A program made the position numbers and the translations under genes. From Streptomyces gardneri (GTDB lineage Bacteria > Actinomycetota > Actinomycetes > Streptomycetales > Streptomycetaceae): a stretch of 64,000 bases of DNA. Below the pieces are notes generated by a model. The model was not told the origin of the DNA. It saw only the letters and a list, made by a program, of their open reading frames with translations, and searched no databases. Of this stretch, positions 42,417-52,217 are shown piece after piece. Where the stretch lies: assembly GCF_006539185.1 (NCBI RefSeq), contig NZ_BJMN01000022.1:62001-126000 (forward strand), written 5' to 3'. Each line of letters opens with the position of its first letter. Within the stretch, counting starts at the first letter, position 1.

Positions 42417-42522
42417 AGGACCGCGGCGGCGTCGAGCCAGTGCGGTGGTAAGGGCGTCGGGCCCTCTTCTTGACCTGAAAGAAGAGGACAACCGGCACGC
42501 CCGTCGCCGCCGCCGCGGTCCT
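42417..42522 (+). ncRNA. Candidate structured RNA (nested inverted repeats)
   Basis: A perfect 15-bp inverted repeat, AGGACCGCGGCGGCG (42417-42431) with 42508-42522, encloses a 6-bp repeat GGGCGT/ACGCCC (42452-42457 with 42497-42502) and a 9-bp hairpin CCTCTTCTT/AAGAAGAGG (42463-42471 with 42479-42487). Together they would form an elongated stem. It lies in the 479-bp gap between katA (ends 42307) and the HNH gene (starts 42787), with no convincing ORF. Upstream, 42333-42360 holds a weaker hairpin. It could be part of the katA 3' untranslated region or an independent RNA; strand is assumed. Confidence 0.4.
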
Positions 42523-42620
42523 ATCGCCCAGCCCCTCCCCCCGGGGGCCCCACAGACTCCGTCCGGCGGCGCGAACGTCCTGTCGCGCCAGCCTCGTGCC
42601 GTCGGACGGGCACAACGGGA

Positions 42621-42659
42621 GAGCGTGGAACCAGGTTTACGGTCCCTGGTTCCACGCTC
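42621..42659 (+). terminator. Terminator 5' of the HNH gene
   Basis: A perfect 15-bp stem (42621-42635 with 42645-42659, 9-base loop) followed by TTCTTCG. It lies about 310 bp after the katA stop, far for a katA terminator but well placed to end a separate small transcript from the candidate RNA at 42417-42522. Confidence 0.8.
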
Positions 42660-42786
42660 TTCTTCGTATGTACGGGCGTACGGGCGCCCAGCGCATCGTT
42701 TCTGCGGTGAAGATCCGCACCCGCTCGGAGGAACGCACCGCGATTCTCGCCCCGTGCGCCCCACGGCCGGCGCTATCCACTGGTAC

Positions 42787-43452
42787 ATGATCAAGAACCT
42801 GATGCGCGGTCTCGCGCCGCTCGCCCTGATCCTGTCCCCGCTCGCCGTCCCCTCCCCCGCGCTCTCCGCCGGCGTCATCCTCTTCCCCGACGCGCTCGCC
42901 GAACTCACCGAGGCCTCCGAGGACCCCGACGGCTACAAGGAGTCGGCCTTCGCCCACTGGAACCAGGGTCTCGACGCCGCGGACGGCTGCGACACCCGCT
43001 CCGAGGTCCTCATCGCCGAAGCGGAGGACGCACCGAAGTCCGGCAAGGACTGCGCACTGACCGAGGGCCGGTGGACCTCGTACTACGACGGCCAGAGCGT
43101 CACCGACCCGGCCGCGCTCCGCGTCGACCACGTCGTCGCGCTGGAGGAGGCCTGGCAGTCGGGCGCCTCCGGCTGGACGGCGGCCCGGCGCGAGCAGTAC
43201 GCCAACGACCAGGGTGCCGCCGCCACGCTCGTCGCCGTCACCGCCCGCAGCCAGAGGGAGAAGGCGGGACGCGACCCCGCCGAGTGGGTGCCCGCCGAGG
43301 ACTCCCGCTACTGCCGCTACGTCGGCGAGTGGGTGAGCACCAAGCTGCGCTGGGGCCTCTCCGTCGACAAGGACGAGATGGAGGCGCTCAAGCTGTTCGC
43401 CGACGGCCCGTGCGAGCAGACGGTCGTGATGCGCTCGACGGCGCCTCGGTAG
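42787..43452 (+). CDS. Secreted HNH-family nuclease
   Basis: A 221-residue secreted protein. Residues 1-28 form a signal peptide (LMRGLAPLALILSPLAVPSPALS). The HNH/DUF1524-like core starts at LRVDHVVALEEAWQSGA near residue 115 (D-H-V-V-A-L is the first HNH strand), and the metal-binding end region includes ANDQGAAATLVAVTARSQREKAGRDPAEWVP near 140-170. Such secreted HNH proteins are frequent in Streptomyces and probably degrade extracellular DNA. The ATG at 42787 was selected for the signal peptide. Its last 65 bases overlap the convergent MFS gene. Confidence 0.85.
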   Translation: MIKNLMRGLAPLALILSPLAVPSPALSAGVILFPDALAELTEASEDPDGYKESAFAHWNQGLDAADGCDTRSEVLIAEAEDAPKSGKDCALTEGRWTSYYDGQSVTDPAALRVDHVVALEEAWQSGASGWTAARREQYANDQGAAATLVAVTARSQREKAGRDPAEWVPAEDSRYCRYVGEWVSTKLRWGLSVDKDEMEALKLFADGPCEQTVVMRSTAPR

Positions 43453-44644
43453 GAAGTGCCGGCGTCTCGGTAGGAAGCGCCGGCCCGTCGGTCCTTCGGT
43501 CGGCCCCGGCGAGTGCCAGGGTCACGGTGAGCGAGGCGAGGGCGAGCAGCACCATCGCCGTGCGCGGTGACGTGAACTGCGCGAGGCTGCCCGCGAGCGC
43601 CGCGCTCACCCCCTGGAAGGCCAGCATCCCGGAGGTGTGCAGCCCCAGCGCGTGACCGCTCAGCTCCGCCGGCACCAGGGCCATCAGCCGCTCCTGGTGC
43701 AGCAGGCTCGCCCCGTACCCGACGGCCGAGACGGTCACGAGGGCGAGCGCCAGGGGCAGCCCCGGGTCGAGGGCGAAGAGCAGGAACGGGGCCGCGAGCA
43801 GCGCCTGGAGCGGGAAGCGGATCCGTTCGCGCAGCCGTGCCGGGACGAAGCGGCCGACGGCCGCGTCCCCGGTCAGCATCCCGAGCGCGCCGCAGGCGAA
43901 AAGGAGCCCGGCGCGCTCGGGGGCGTACGGCACGAAGAGCGACTCGCAGCCGACGACGAGACCGTTGGGCACCCACAGGGCGAGGTAGCAGCGGCGGCGG
44001 GCGGGCGAGGAGAGCAGGCGCCGGTTGGTGCGCCAGGTCTCGCCGACCGAGGGGCGGCCGGTCGCGCGGGGCGGCCTCGCCCCGAGGCCGAGCCGGGCGA
44101 GGAGTGCGGCGGCCAGGTAGAGCCCCGCGCCCACGAGGATGGTGCCGCGCGGCGAGAGCAGGGCGACCAGGGCACCGCCGGTGGCGAAGCCGACGATCTG
44201 GCAGATGCCGACGGACATGTTCGTCACCGAGCGCCCGAGGAGGTAGTCCTCGCGGGCGAGGATCTCGTTCAGGAGCCCGTGGCGCACCCCTCCGCCGAGC
44301 GAGGCCGCGAGCCCTTCGGCGAGCAGGATCGCGAAGACCGCCCAGGTCGGCAGCCCGGGGACGGCCAGCACGACGGTCCCCAGGGCGAAGAAGAGCGCGA
44401 TCCCTGCGAGCGTGGCGCGCGGCGGCAGCCGGTCGGCGGCCGAGAGCAGCGTGGTGGCGCCGATCAGCTGGGCGAGCGAGGGCCCGAAGAGTGCGAGGGC
44501 GGAGAGGAGCGGGGAGCCGGTCGCGCGGAAGACGAGCGTGGCGAGCCCGAGCCCGACGACCGTCTGGGCGGCGGTGTGGGCGGAGCCGGTGAGGAAGAGC
44601 GGAGTGAACTCGGGGGTACGGAAGAGGTCGCGGTAGCGGGGCAT
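43388..44644 (-). CDS. MFS transporter (12-helix type)
   Basis: A 418-residue major facilitator with N-terminal FRTPEFTPLFLTGSAHTAAQTVVGLGLATLVFRATGSPLLSALALFGPS, about 12 helices and a Pro/Thr tail with the repeat ALPTETPALPTEAP. The variant lacks a clear GxLaDrxGrkxxxl motif A, so substrate and direction are uncertain, but its relatives are exporters. Divergent from the ArsR-type regulator with 57 bp between start codons, it is probably that regulator's target. Its 3' end overlaps the HNH gene by 65 bases. Confidence 0.8.
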   Translation of the reverse strand: MPRYRDLFRTPEFTPLFLTGSAHTAAQTVVGLGLATLVFRATGSPLLSALALFGPSLAQLIGATTLLSAADRLPPRATLAGIALFFALGTVVLAVPGLPTWAVFAILLAEGLAASLGGGVRHGLLNEILAREDYLLGRSVTNMSVGICQIVGFATGGALVALLSPRGTILVGAGLYLAAALLARLGLGARPPRATGRPSVGETWRTNRRLLSSPARRRCYLALWVPNGLVVGCESLFVPYAPERAGLLFACGALGMLTGDAAVGRFVPARLRERIRFPLQALLAAPFLLFALDPGLPLALALVTVSAVGYGASLLHQERLMALVPAELSGHALGLHTSGMLAFQGVSAALAGSLAQFTSPRTAMVLLALASLTVTLALAGADRRTDGPALPTETPALPTEAPSSASRPSARTGRRRTA

Positions 44645-44680
44645 GCGGGGAGTCTCGGCGAGCGCCTCGACGGTCGGTAA

Positions 44681-44702
44681 TGTTTCGCGGGGAGGCGAAA
44701 CA
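44681..44702. promoter_or_regulatory. Operator overlapping the ribosome site of the ArsR-type gene
   Basis: A perfect 8-bp inverted repeat, TGTTTCGC-GGGGAG-GCGAAACA (44681-44688 and 44695-44702), whose centre contains the GGGGAGG ribosome site and whose last base is the A of the start codon. It lies in the 57-bp divergent region with the MFS gene. It is well placed for autorepression at the DNA level, or as a short RNA hairpin hiding the ribosome site. Confidence 0.6.
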
Positions 44703-45673
44703 TGGGCTGGTGGCAGATCGGCACGGACACCCTGGCGGGGAGCGGGTTCGTGATCTCGCCGCTCGCCGAGACGGTCGCCTCGCTCAAGACCCTGCACGCC
44801 TCGGCGTCGACGCACCCGGGCGAGCGTGCCTGGCTCGACCGGCATCTGCCCGCGTACCGCGAGCGGCTCGCGGCCGAGCCGCTCGACGCGCGGCTGGTGC
44901 GGGCGGCCATCGGCCCCACCTGGAACGCCGACTTCCTCACCCCCACACCGGTGGGCGACCGCGAGCGGTCCTTCGAGGAGGAGGTCGAGGCGGTCCTCGC
45001 GACCGAACCGGCCGACGCCGTCGACCAGTTGGCGGTGGCGATCGGCGGCCCGGTGCCGGAGCCGCTGCGCTCGGCGCGCGACCTGCCGGAACGGCTCGCG
45101 GGTGTGCTCGGCTGGGTGTGGCGGGAGACGGTGCTGCCGGAGTGGGCGCGGCGGCGGCGGATCCTGGAGGCGGACGTGACGGCGCGGACGGCCCGCCTGG
45201 GCCGGGACGGCTGGGCGGCGGCGCTCGACGAGCTGTGCCCGGGCAAGATGCGCTGGCTCGGCGACGGACGGCTCCAGGTCAACACCCGTGACTATCCGGC
45301 GCGTTCGTTCGTCCAGGGGCGGCTGCTGCTCGTGCCGGTGACGCCGGGCACCGGCTGGGTGTCGTGGGAGGGGACCGTGCGGAGCGCGATCGTCTATCCC
45401 TGTGCGGGAGTTCTGGCCGACACGGCGGGTCCGGCCGTGCCCGAGGCGCTCGGCACCCTGCTCGGACCGGCACGCGCCGGCGTGCTCGTACGGCTCGGAT
45501 CGCCGCTGTCCACCAGCCAGTTGGTGGCGCTGACCGGGCAGGGCCTCGGCTCGGTGGGCCGGCACCTGAAGGTGCTGCGGGACGCCGGGCTCGTACGACG
45601 GGGACGGGCGGGCCGCTCGGTGCTGTACGAGTGGACGGACGCGGGCGCTGTGCTCGTACGGGCACAGCGCTGA
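44702..45673 (+). CDS. ArsR-family winged-helix regulator with long N-terminal domain
   Basis: A 323-residue regulator. The C-terminal 90 residues hold an ArsR-type winged helix (LGPARAGVLVRLGSPLSTSQLVALTGQGLGSVGRHLKVLRDAGLVRRGRAGRSVLYEWT). The preceding 230 residues (LPLAETVASLKTLH-type start, KMRWLGDGRLQVN, YPCAGVLAD) form a DUF5937-like ligand domain typical of Streptomyces. GGGAGG lies before the ATG. The divergent MFS gene is the likely target; no ligand can be named. Confidence 0.85.
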   Translation: MGWWQIGTDTLAGSGFVISPLAETVASLKTLHASASTHPGERAWLDRHLPAYRERLAAEPLDARLVRAAIGPTWNADFLTPTPVGDRERSFEEEVEAVLATEPADAVDQLAVAIGGPVPEPLRSARDLPERLAGVLGWVWRETVLPEWARRRRILEADVTARTARLGRDGWAAALDELCPGKMRWLGDGRLQVNTRDYPARSFVQGRLLLVPVTPGTGWVSWEGTVRSAIVYPCAGVLADTAGPAVPEALGTLLGPARAGVLVRLGSPLSTSQLVALTGQGLGSVGRHLKVLRDAGLVRRGRAGRSVLYEWTDAGAVLVRAQR

Positions 45674-45682
45674 GACGCGGGA

Positions 45683-45716
45683 GACCCCCGCCCCGGTGCT
45701 CCTCGGGGCGGGGGTC
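45683..45716. terminator. Bidirectional terminator between ArsR-type gene and gcl
   Basis: A 13-bp perfect stem (45683-45695 with 45704-45716) with an 8-base loop lies between the convergent regulator and gcl stop codons. Confidence 0.85.
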
Positions 45717-45739
45717 GGTCCCTCTGGCGAGGGGGACGA

Positions 45740-47527
<1,788 letters not shown>

Positions 47528-47596
47528 GGGAGTGCTCCTGCTTCGGCCGGTCGGAGGTGGGCGCACCCGGCTGCTCGACGAGTCCGGGAGGCCTGT

Positions 47597-47664
47597 TTCC
47601 GTAATGCGGAAATACTGTTCTGCTATACGGAAGCAATGTAGGTCGGCTCGCGGAGAACCGTCAA
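47597..47664 (-). promoter_or_regulatory. gcl promoter with paired type-A operators
   Basis: On the minus strand, TTGACG (47659-47664), 18 bp and TACATT (47635-47640) form a plausible promoter. Just downstream lie TTCTG-CTATA-CGGAA (47618-47632, one mismatch) and TTCCG-TAATG-CGGAA (47597-47611, a 17-bp palindrome if extended by one base each side), starts exactly 21 bp apart. Read along the gene the order is imperfect then perfect, with TTCCGT...CAGAA then TTCCGC...CGGAA, just as at hyi. The sites cover the start point, indicating repression. Confidence 0.78.
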
Positions 47665-47761
47665 GAGAAGTCCGCCCCGCGGGACCGGCGAAGTGGCCGA
47701 ACTCCTCCCCCGAGGTGGCCGATGGGTGGACGATGGGACCGAACGACAGGGGGTAGGGGTT

Positions 47762-49090
47762 GTGGCTGAGTCGGTACCGGTGCGTTGCCCGGAGTGCCAG
47801 CGGACGCAGGCGTACGCGGCGCCGGTCTTCCCCTGCGCGTGCGGAAGCCCGGTGGCGCCGCCGGTGACGCCCGGCGCGACGGCGGAACCGATCACGCACC
47901 GGAACTGGACGGACGAGTGGGTCACCGTCCGCTGCGGCGCCTGCGGCCGCGAGGACGACTGGCCCCACCCGGAGCTCGGCTGCGCCTGCGGCACGGTCCT
48001 CCGCGTCCCGGTCCGGCCGGTGGGCGCGGAGATCGGCGCCGAGTCCGGCGCGGGCGGCACGACGGAGGAGCCGCGGGCGGCGGGAGGCCAGGGCCGCCGC
48101 ACCCCGACGCGGACCCCTGCCCCGCCTTCCGCCCCACAGTCTCCGGGGACCCCGCTCGCCCCGCTGACCCCGCCTTCCCCGCCCGCGCCCGCCACCGGCC
48201 AGGTCGGCTCGACCGCCGCGGACGGCGGCACGGCGAGCGGCTCCGACCGCTCGGGGCCGCCGTCCTCCGGTACGTCGCCGGGGGCCGACCCCCGGAGCGG
48301 CCACCACGGCGCGGCACCCCGCGACCCGGGTGGTCCTGGGCTCACGCCGCCGACGGCCGCCGGTGGCACCTTCGGCGGCGCCCGGCCGGAAGCGACACCC
48401 TTCCGCCCCGGCACGAGCGGACCGGGCACGGACGCACTCGGCACGGACGCACACGACACGGACTCACGCGATACGGACGCGAGCGTGACGGACGCACTCG
48501 ATACGAGCGGACCCGGCGGCCCGGTCAGGCCGCGGGCGGTCGAGCCCGGCTCGGAGTGGTTCGGCACCGGCCCCACCGGCCGGGACGACCACACCCCCGG
48601 TGCCCGGGACGTCCCGCCCGGGGCCCGCGCGCACCGTACGTTCGCCGAGCGGTACCCCGCGCACATCCCGCTGCCGCCCACGGCCCCGCGCCCGGAACCG
48701 GTGCGGGGTGCCTTCCGGCCGGTGACGATCCGGACCGCGCGGGACGCGGTGGCCGCTGCCGCCGGGTACCTCCGCTGGCTCGGCTTCCGGGACGTGGTCC
48801 AGCCCGAGGACCGCCCCGCCTCCGGTGTGGACCTGCGGGCGCCGGGGCTCGTCGCCCAGGTGGATCCGAGCACGCGGCCCGCCGGGCTGAGGGCCGTCGA
48901 ATGCCTCTGGCTCAACGGCCTGAGCACCCCCGCCACGAGCGTGAGCGTGTTCTTCTCGCTGGCCGGCTACACCCCGGAGGCGCGCGAGCGCGCCGCCGAG
49001 ATCGGCCTCCCGCTCTTCGTCCTCGACCTGACGGGCACCCCGCAGCCCGTCAACCACGCCGCCGACGAGCTGGCCGCCGCCGGCGCCTGA
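47762..49090 (+). CDS. Zinc-ribbon protein with Mrr-like degenerate nuclease domain
   Basis: A 442-residue protein in three parts. The N-terminus (about residues 8-85) has two cysteine pairs each side, CPEC...CACG and CGAC...CACG, resembling two zinc ribbons. A long Pro/Thr/Asp-rich linker (about 95-285) contains a 5x5-residue repeat. The C-terminal 125 residues resemble the Mrr-type restriction-endonuclease fold (GVDLRAPGLVAQVDPST, FFSLAGYTPEARERAAEIGLPLFVLDL). The catalytic position that is normally Q/E-x-K reads QVD, so nuclease activity may be lost. The GTG at 47762 follows GGGGGTAGGGG. Confidence 0.65.
   Translation: MAESVPVRCPECQRTQAYAAPVFPCACGSPVAPPVTPGATAEPITHRNWTDEWVTVRCGACGREDDWPHPELGCACGTVLRVPVRPVGAEIGAESGAGGTTEEPRAAGGQGRRTPTRTPAPPSAPQSPGTPLAPLTPPSPPAPATGQVGSTAADGGTASGSDRSGPPSSGTSPGADPRSGHHGAAPRDPGGPGLTPPTAAGGTFGGARPEATPFRPGTSGPGTDALGTDAHDTDSRDTDASVTDALDTSGPGGPVRPRAVEPGSEWFGTGPTGRDDHTPGARDVPPGARAHRTFAERYPAHIPLPPTAPRPEPVRGAFRPVTIRTARDAVAAAAGYLRWLGFRDVVQPEDRPASGVDLRAPGLVAQVDPSTRPAGLRAVECLWLNGLSTPATSVSVFFSLAGYTPEARERAAEIGLPLFVLDLTGTPQPVNHAADELAAAGA
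48428..48502 (+). repeat. Five tandem 15-bp repeats inside the zinc-ribbon gene
   Basis: Five degenerate 15-bp units of the form ACGGACGCACTCGGC encode five-residue repeats TDALG, TDAHD, TDSRD, TDASV, TDALD in the linker. The number of units could vary between strains without changing the frame. Confidence 0.85.
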
Positions 49091-49212
49091 CGCTCCCGCC
49101 GGGCCTCCGGTGCCCACCCACACCGCTTTGCCGCCCGATCGTCAACCGAAACCGGCCATTCACGCGTGACGATCACGCTCCCCCGGGCACAACACCCTCG
49201 GGGGTGGCGTCA

Positions 49213-50046
49213 ATGTCGACGGCGATGTGGTGGTTCATCGGGGTGGCCTGCACGGAACTGGCGCTCGCCGCCGTGCTGTTGCGAACCCGCAGCCAGGAAA
49301 GCGGAGCGTGGCCCGCGGACGCCGAGCCGCCGCCGCAGGCCCTCGCGCTGCTGCGGGGCGGGCGCCGGGCGGCCGTCACGGTGGCGCTCGTGGCGCTGCA
49401 CCAGCGGGGGGCGGTCGCCGCGGGCCGCAAACGTACGATTCGGGCCAACGGAGGGCCGGGCCGGACCCGCGACCCCGTCCAGCTCGGGGTGCACGGGTCG
49501 CTGCACCGGGCCCTGGCGCTGCGGACGCTCGCCCTGCGCCCTGAGGCGCGCCGGGCCGTGGACGCCCTCGGCGGCGAGCTCGGCCGGGCCGGGCTGCTGC
49601 GGCCGCCCGCCCGGCTGCGGGCCGCCCGCGTCCTGCTCGGCTGCGTCCCGCTGACGGTCGCCGCCGGGCTGCTCGTCACCTGGGTCCGCCACGGGCACGG
49701 CGGCGGGTACGAGGACGGGCCCGGCGGTGCCGGCCTCGTCGCGGCCGTCGCCGTACCGCCGGTCCTCGCGGCCACGATGCTGCTGCTGCGCCTGCGGCCG
49801 GCCACACCGGCCGCCCGGCACCTGCTCGACGGCCTGCGGGAGCGGCATCCGCTGCCCGCCCACCGGCGCGAGGTGACGGACGGACGCCTCGTCCAGCTGT
49901 ACGTGGCGCTGTACGGGGATCCCGCACTCGCGATGTTCCTGCCCCGCTTCTCCCGGGACGGCGGGCTGCTCGACCGCCCGAGCGAGGCAGACGAGAACCG
50001 GCCGCCGCCGGAGCCGGGCAGGAGGACGGGCCGCACCGCTCGCTGA
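49213..50046 (+). CDS. TIGR04222 domain membrane protein
   Basis: A 277-residue protein with the TIGR04222 pattern: an N-terminal helix (WWFIGVACTELALAAVLL), ALALLRGGRRAAVTVALVALHQRGAV, then RTIRANG and VHGSLHRALALRTL, and two later hydrophobic segments (CVPLTVAAGLLVTW near 138 and GLVAAVAVPPVLAATMLLL near 170). It ends in a charged Pro-rich tail. The family is widespread in actinobacteria with unknown function. The ATG at 49213 has GGGGTGG upstream. Confidence 0.75.
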   Translation: MSTAMWWFIGVACTELALAAVLLRTRSQESGAWPADAEPPPQALALLRGGRRAAVTVALVALHQRGAVAAGRKRTIRANGGPGRTRDPVQLGVHGSLHRALALRTLALRPEARRAVDALGGELGRAGLLRPPARLRAARVLLGCVPLTVAAGLLVTWVRHGHGGGYEDGPGGAGLVAAVAVPPVLAATMLLLRLRPATPAARHLLDGLRERHPLPAHRREVTDGRLVQLYVALYGDPALAMFLPRFSRDGGLLDRPSEADENRPPPEPGRRTGRTAR

Positions 50047-50065
50047 CGTCGCGCCATACTGTCGT

Positions 50066-50581
50066 ATGCGCATCAGAGCGGCCGCTCCGGCCGAACTCCC
50101 GCTGCTCCAGGACATCGAACGGGCGGCGGGCGAGCCGTTCCGCACTCTCGGCATGGCGGCCATCGCCGACGACGACCCGCTGCCCCTGGACGTCCTGGAG
50201 GCGTACCGCTGCGAGGGGCGGGCCTGGGTGGCGGTGGACACCGCCGACCGTCCCGTCGCCTATCTGCTGGCCGACACGGTCGACGGCTCCGCCCACATCG
50301 AGCAGGTGTCGGTGCACCCGGACGCCGCCCGCCGGGGCGTCGGACGCGAGCTGATCGAGCACCTGGCGGCGGCCGCCAGGGAGCAGGGCCTGACGGCCCT
50401 GACCCTGACGACGTTCACCGAGGTCCCGTGGAACGCGCCGTACTACACCCGGCTCGGCTTCCGCCCGCTCGCCGAGTCCGACCCGGCGCTCACGGAGGGG
50501 CTGCGCGCGATCAGCCGCGCGGAGGCGGCCCACGGCCTCTCGGTCTGGCCCCGGGTGTGCATGCGCCGCGAGGTCTGCTGA
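50066..50581 (+). CDS. GNAT-family N-acetyltransferase
   Basis: A 171-residue GNAT enzyme using acetyl-CoA. The core motif A is seen as HIEQVSVHPDAARRGVGRELIEHLAAAAREQG near residues 76-107, with RRGVGR the CoA-pyrophosphate loop, and motif B as VPWNAPYYTRLGFRPL near 120-135. Short for the family but complete. It begins 19 bp after the TIGR04222 gene. No ribosome site is seen. The acceptor is unknown. Confidence 0.85.
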   Translation: MRIRAAAPAELPLLQDIERAAGEPFRTLGMAAIADDDPLPLDVLEAYRCEGRAWVAVDTADRPVAYLLADTVDGSAHIEQVSVHPDAARRGVGRELIEHLAAAAREQGLTALTLTTFTEVPWNAPYYTRLGFRPLAESDPALTEGLRAISRAEAAHGLSVWPRVCMRREVC

Positions 50582-50615
50582 CCGGGGCCGGCGAACAGAC
50601 CTCGCGGCGGCCCGT

Positions 50616-52217
50616 TCACCCGGTCCCGTACCGCTCCCGCAGCTCCACCTTCCGTACCTTGCCGCTGACCGTCATCGGGAACTCGTCGAGGATCTCCACC
50701 CTGCGCGGGATCTTGTAGTGGGCGAGCCGGTCGCGGCAGAACGCGGTGATCTCCTCCAGGCCCGGCGGGTCGGCCGGGTCGCGGGGGATCACACAGGCCA
50801 GGATCTCCTCGCCGTACCGCGCGTCGGGCACGCCGACGACCTGGACGTCGGCGATCTTGGCGTGCCCGTAGAGGAACTCCTCGATCTCGCGGGGGTACAC
50901 GTTCTCACCACCCCGGATGATCATGTCCTTGATACGGCCGACGATCTGGACGTAGCCGTCGTCCCGCATCACCGCCAGGTCTCCGGTGTGCATCCAGCGG
51001 CCCGCGTCGATCACCTCGGCGGTCTTCTCCGGCTCGTCCCAGTAGCCGAGCATCACGCTGTAGCCGCGGGTGCACAGCTCCCCCGCCGTGCCGCGCTCCA
51101 CGGTCAGTCCGGTCGCCGGGTCGACGATCCTGACCTCGACGTGCGGCAGGACCCGGCCGACGGTGCCGGTGCGGCGCTCCAGATCGTCGTCGCGCCGGGT
51201 CTGGGTGGAGACGGGCGAGGTCTCGGTCATGCCGTAACAGATCGACACCTCCGCCATGTTCATCTCGGCGACGACCCGCTTCATCACCTCCACCGGGCAC
51301 GGCGAACCGGCCATGATCCCGGTGCGGAGGGAGGAGAGGTCGTACGTCGCGAAGTCGGGGAGGCCCAGCTCGGCGATGAACATCGTCGGCACCCCGTACA
51401 GCGAGGTGCAGCGCTCCTCCTGCACGGCCCTGAGGGTGGCCGCGGGCTCGAAGGACGGCGCGGGGATCACCATGCAGGCGCCGTGTGAAGTGGCGGCCAG
51501 ATTGGCCATCACCATGCCGAAACAGTGATAAAAGGGGACAGGGATGCAGATCCGGTCCTGCTCGGTGTAGGCGATCATCTCCCCGACGAAATAACCGTTG
51601 TTGAGGATGTTGTGGTGGGAGAGGGTGGCGCCCTTCGGGAAGCCCGTGGTCCCCGAGGTGTACTGGATGTTGACGGGCTCGTCGCAGGAGAGCGGTTCGG
51701 GGCGCAGCTCTCCCGCCGTACGGGCGAGGAAGACGTCCCAGCCCGGATCACCGAAGTGCACGACCTCCCTCAACTCCGCGCAATCCGCCCGTACTTCCTC
51801 GACCATCGCCCGGTAGTCGCTGGTCTTGTGGCTGAGCGAGGCGAAGAGCAGGGAGATGCCCGCCTGGTTGAGCACGTACGCCAACTCGTGTGAGCGGTAA
51901 GCGGGGTTGATGGTGACCATGACCGCGCCGATACGGGCGGTGGCGTACTGGACGAGGACCCACTCGGCGCAGTTCACCGCCCAGATCCCCACGCGGTCGC
52001 CCTTCCGGACGCCGCTGCCGAGGAGGGCTCCGGCCAACCGGTCGACGTCGGCGCCGAATTGGGCGTAGGTCCAGCGTCGGCCGCTGGGGACGTCGACGAG
52101 CGCCTCCCGGTCGGGCCAGGTGGCGACGGCCCGGTCGAGGTTGGCGCCGACGGTGTCGCCGAGGAGGGCGGTGCCGGACACCCCGTGGGCGTAGGAGAGT
52201 TCTGCCGTCGACGTCAT
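50616..52217 (-). CDS. Acyl-CoA synthetase (long/medium-chain type)
   Basis: A 533-residue ANL-superfamily adenylate-forming enzyme. Motif A3 is YTSGTTGFPKGATLSH near residue 185, A5 ICYGMTETSPV, A7 GELCTRGYSVMLGYW and A8 MHTGDLAVMRDDGYVQIVGRIKDMIIRGGENVYP, and the catalytic Lys near the C-terminus is in MTVSGKVRKVELR. It activates a carboxylic acid to its CoA thioester. Its ATG overlaps the stop of the upstream ligase as ATGA, so the two are co-translated. Confidence 0.88.
   Translation of the reverse strand: MTSTAELSYAHGVSGTALLGDTVGANLDRAVATWPDREALVDVPSGRRWTYAQFGADVDRLAGALLGSGVRKGDRVGIWAVNCAEWVLVQYATARIGAVMVTINPAYRSHELAYVLNQAGISLLFASLSHKTSDYRAMVEEVRADCAELREVVHFGDPGWDVFLARTAGELRPEPLSCDEPVNIQYTSGTTGFPKGATLSHHNILNNGYFVGEMIAYTEQDRICIPVPFYHCFGMVMANLAATSHGACMVIPAPSFEPAATLRAVQEERCTSLYGVPTMFIAELGLPDFATYDLSSLRTGIMAGSPCPVEVMKRVVAEMNMAEVSICYGMTETSPVSTQTRRDDDLERRTGTVGRVLPHVEVRIVDPATGLTVERGTAGELCTRGYSVMLGYWDEPEKTAEVIDAGRWMHTGDLAVMRDDGYVQIVGRIKDMIIRGGENVYPREIEEFLYGHAKIADVQVVGVPDARYGEEILACVIPRDPADPPGLEEITAFCRDRLAHYKIPRRVEILDEFPMTVSGKVRKVELRERYGTG

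Noticed and set aside
42308..42786. 6C RNA, tmRNA or RNase P RNA
   Set aside because: Only one run of six C (42537-42542), and none of the conserved landmarks of these RNAs. Kept only as an unclassified candidate RNA.
42445..42786. N-terminal extension of the HNH protein
   Set aside because: The upstream frame contains a strong terminator hairpin and no ribosome site; the ATG at 42787 begins a normal signal peptide.
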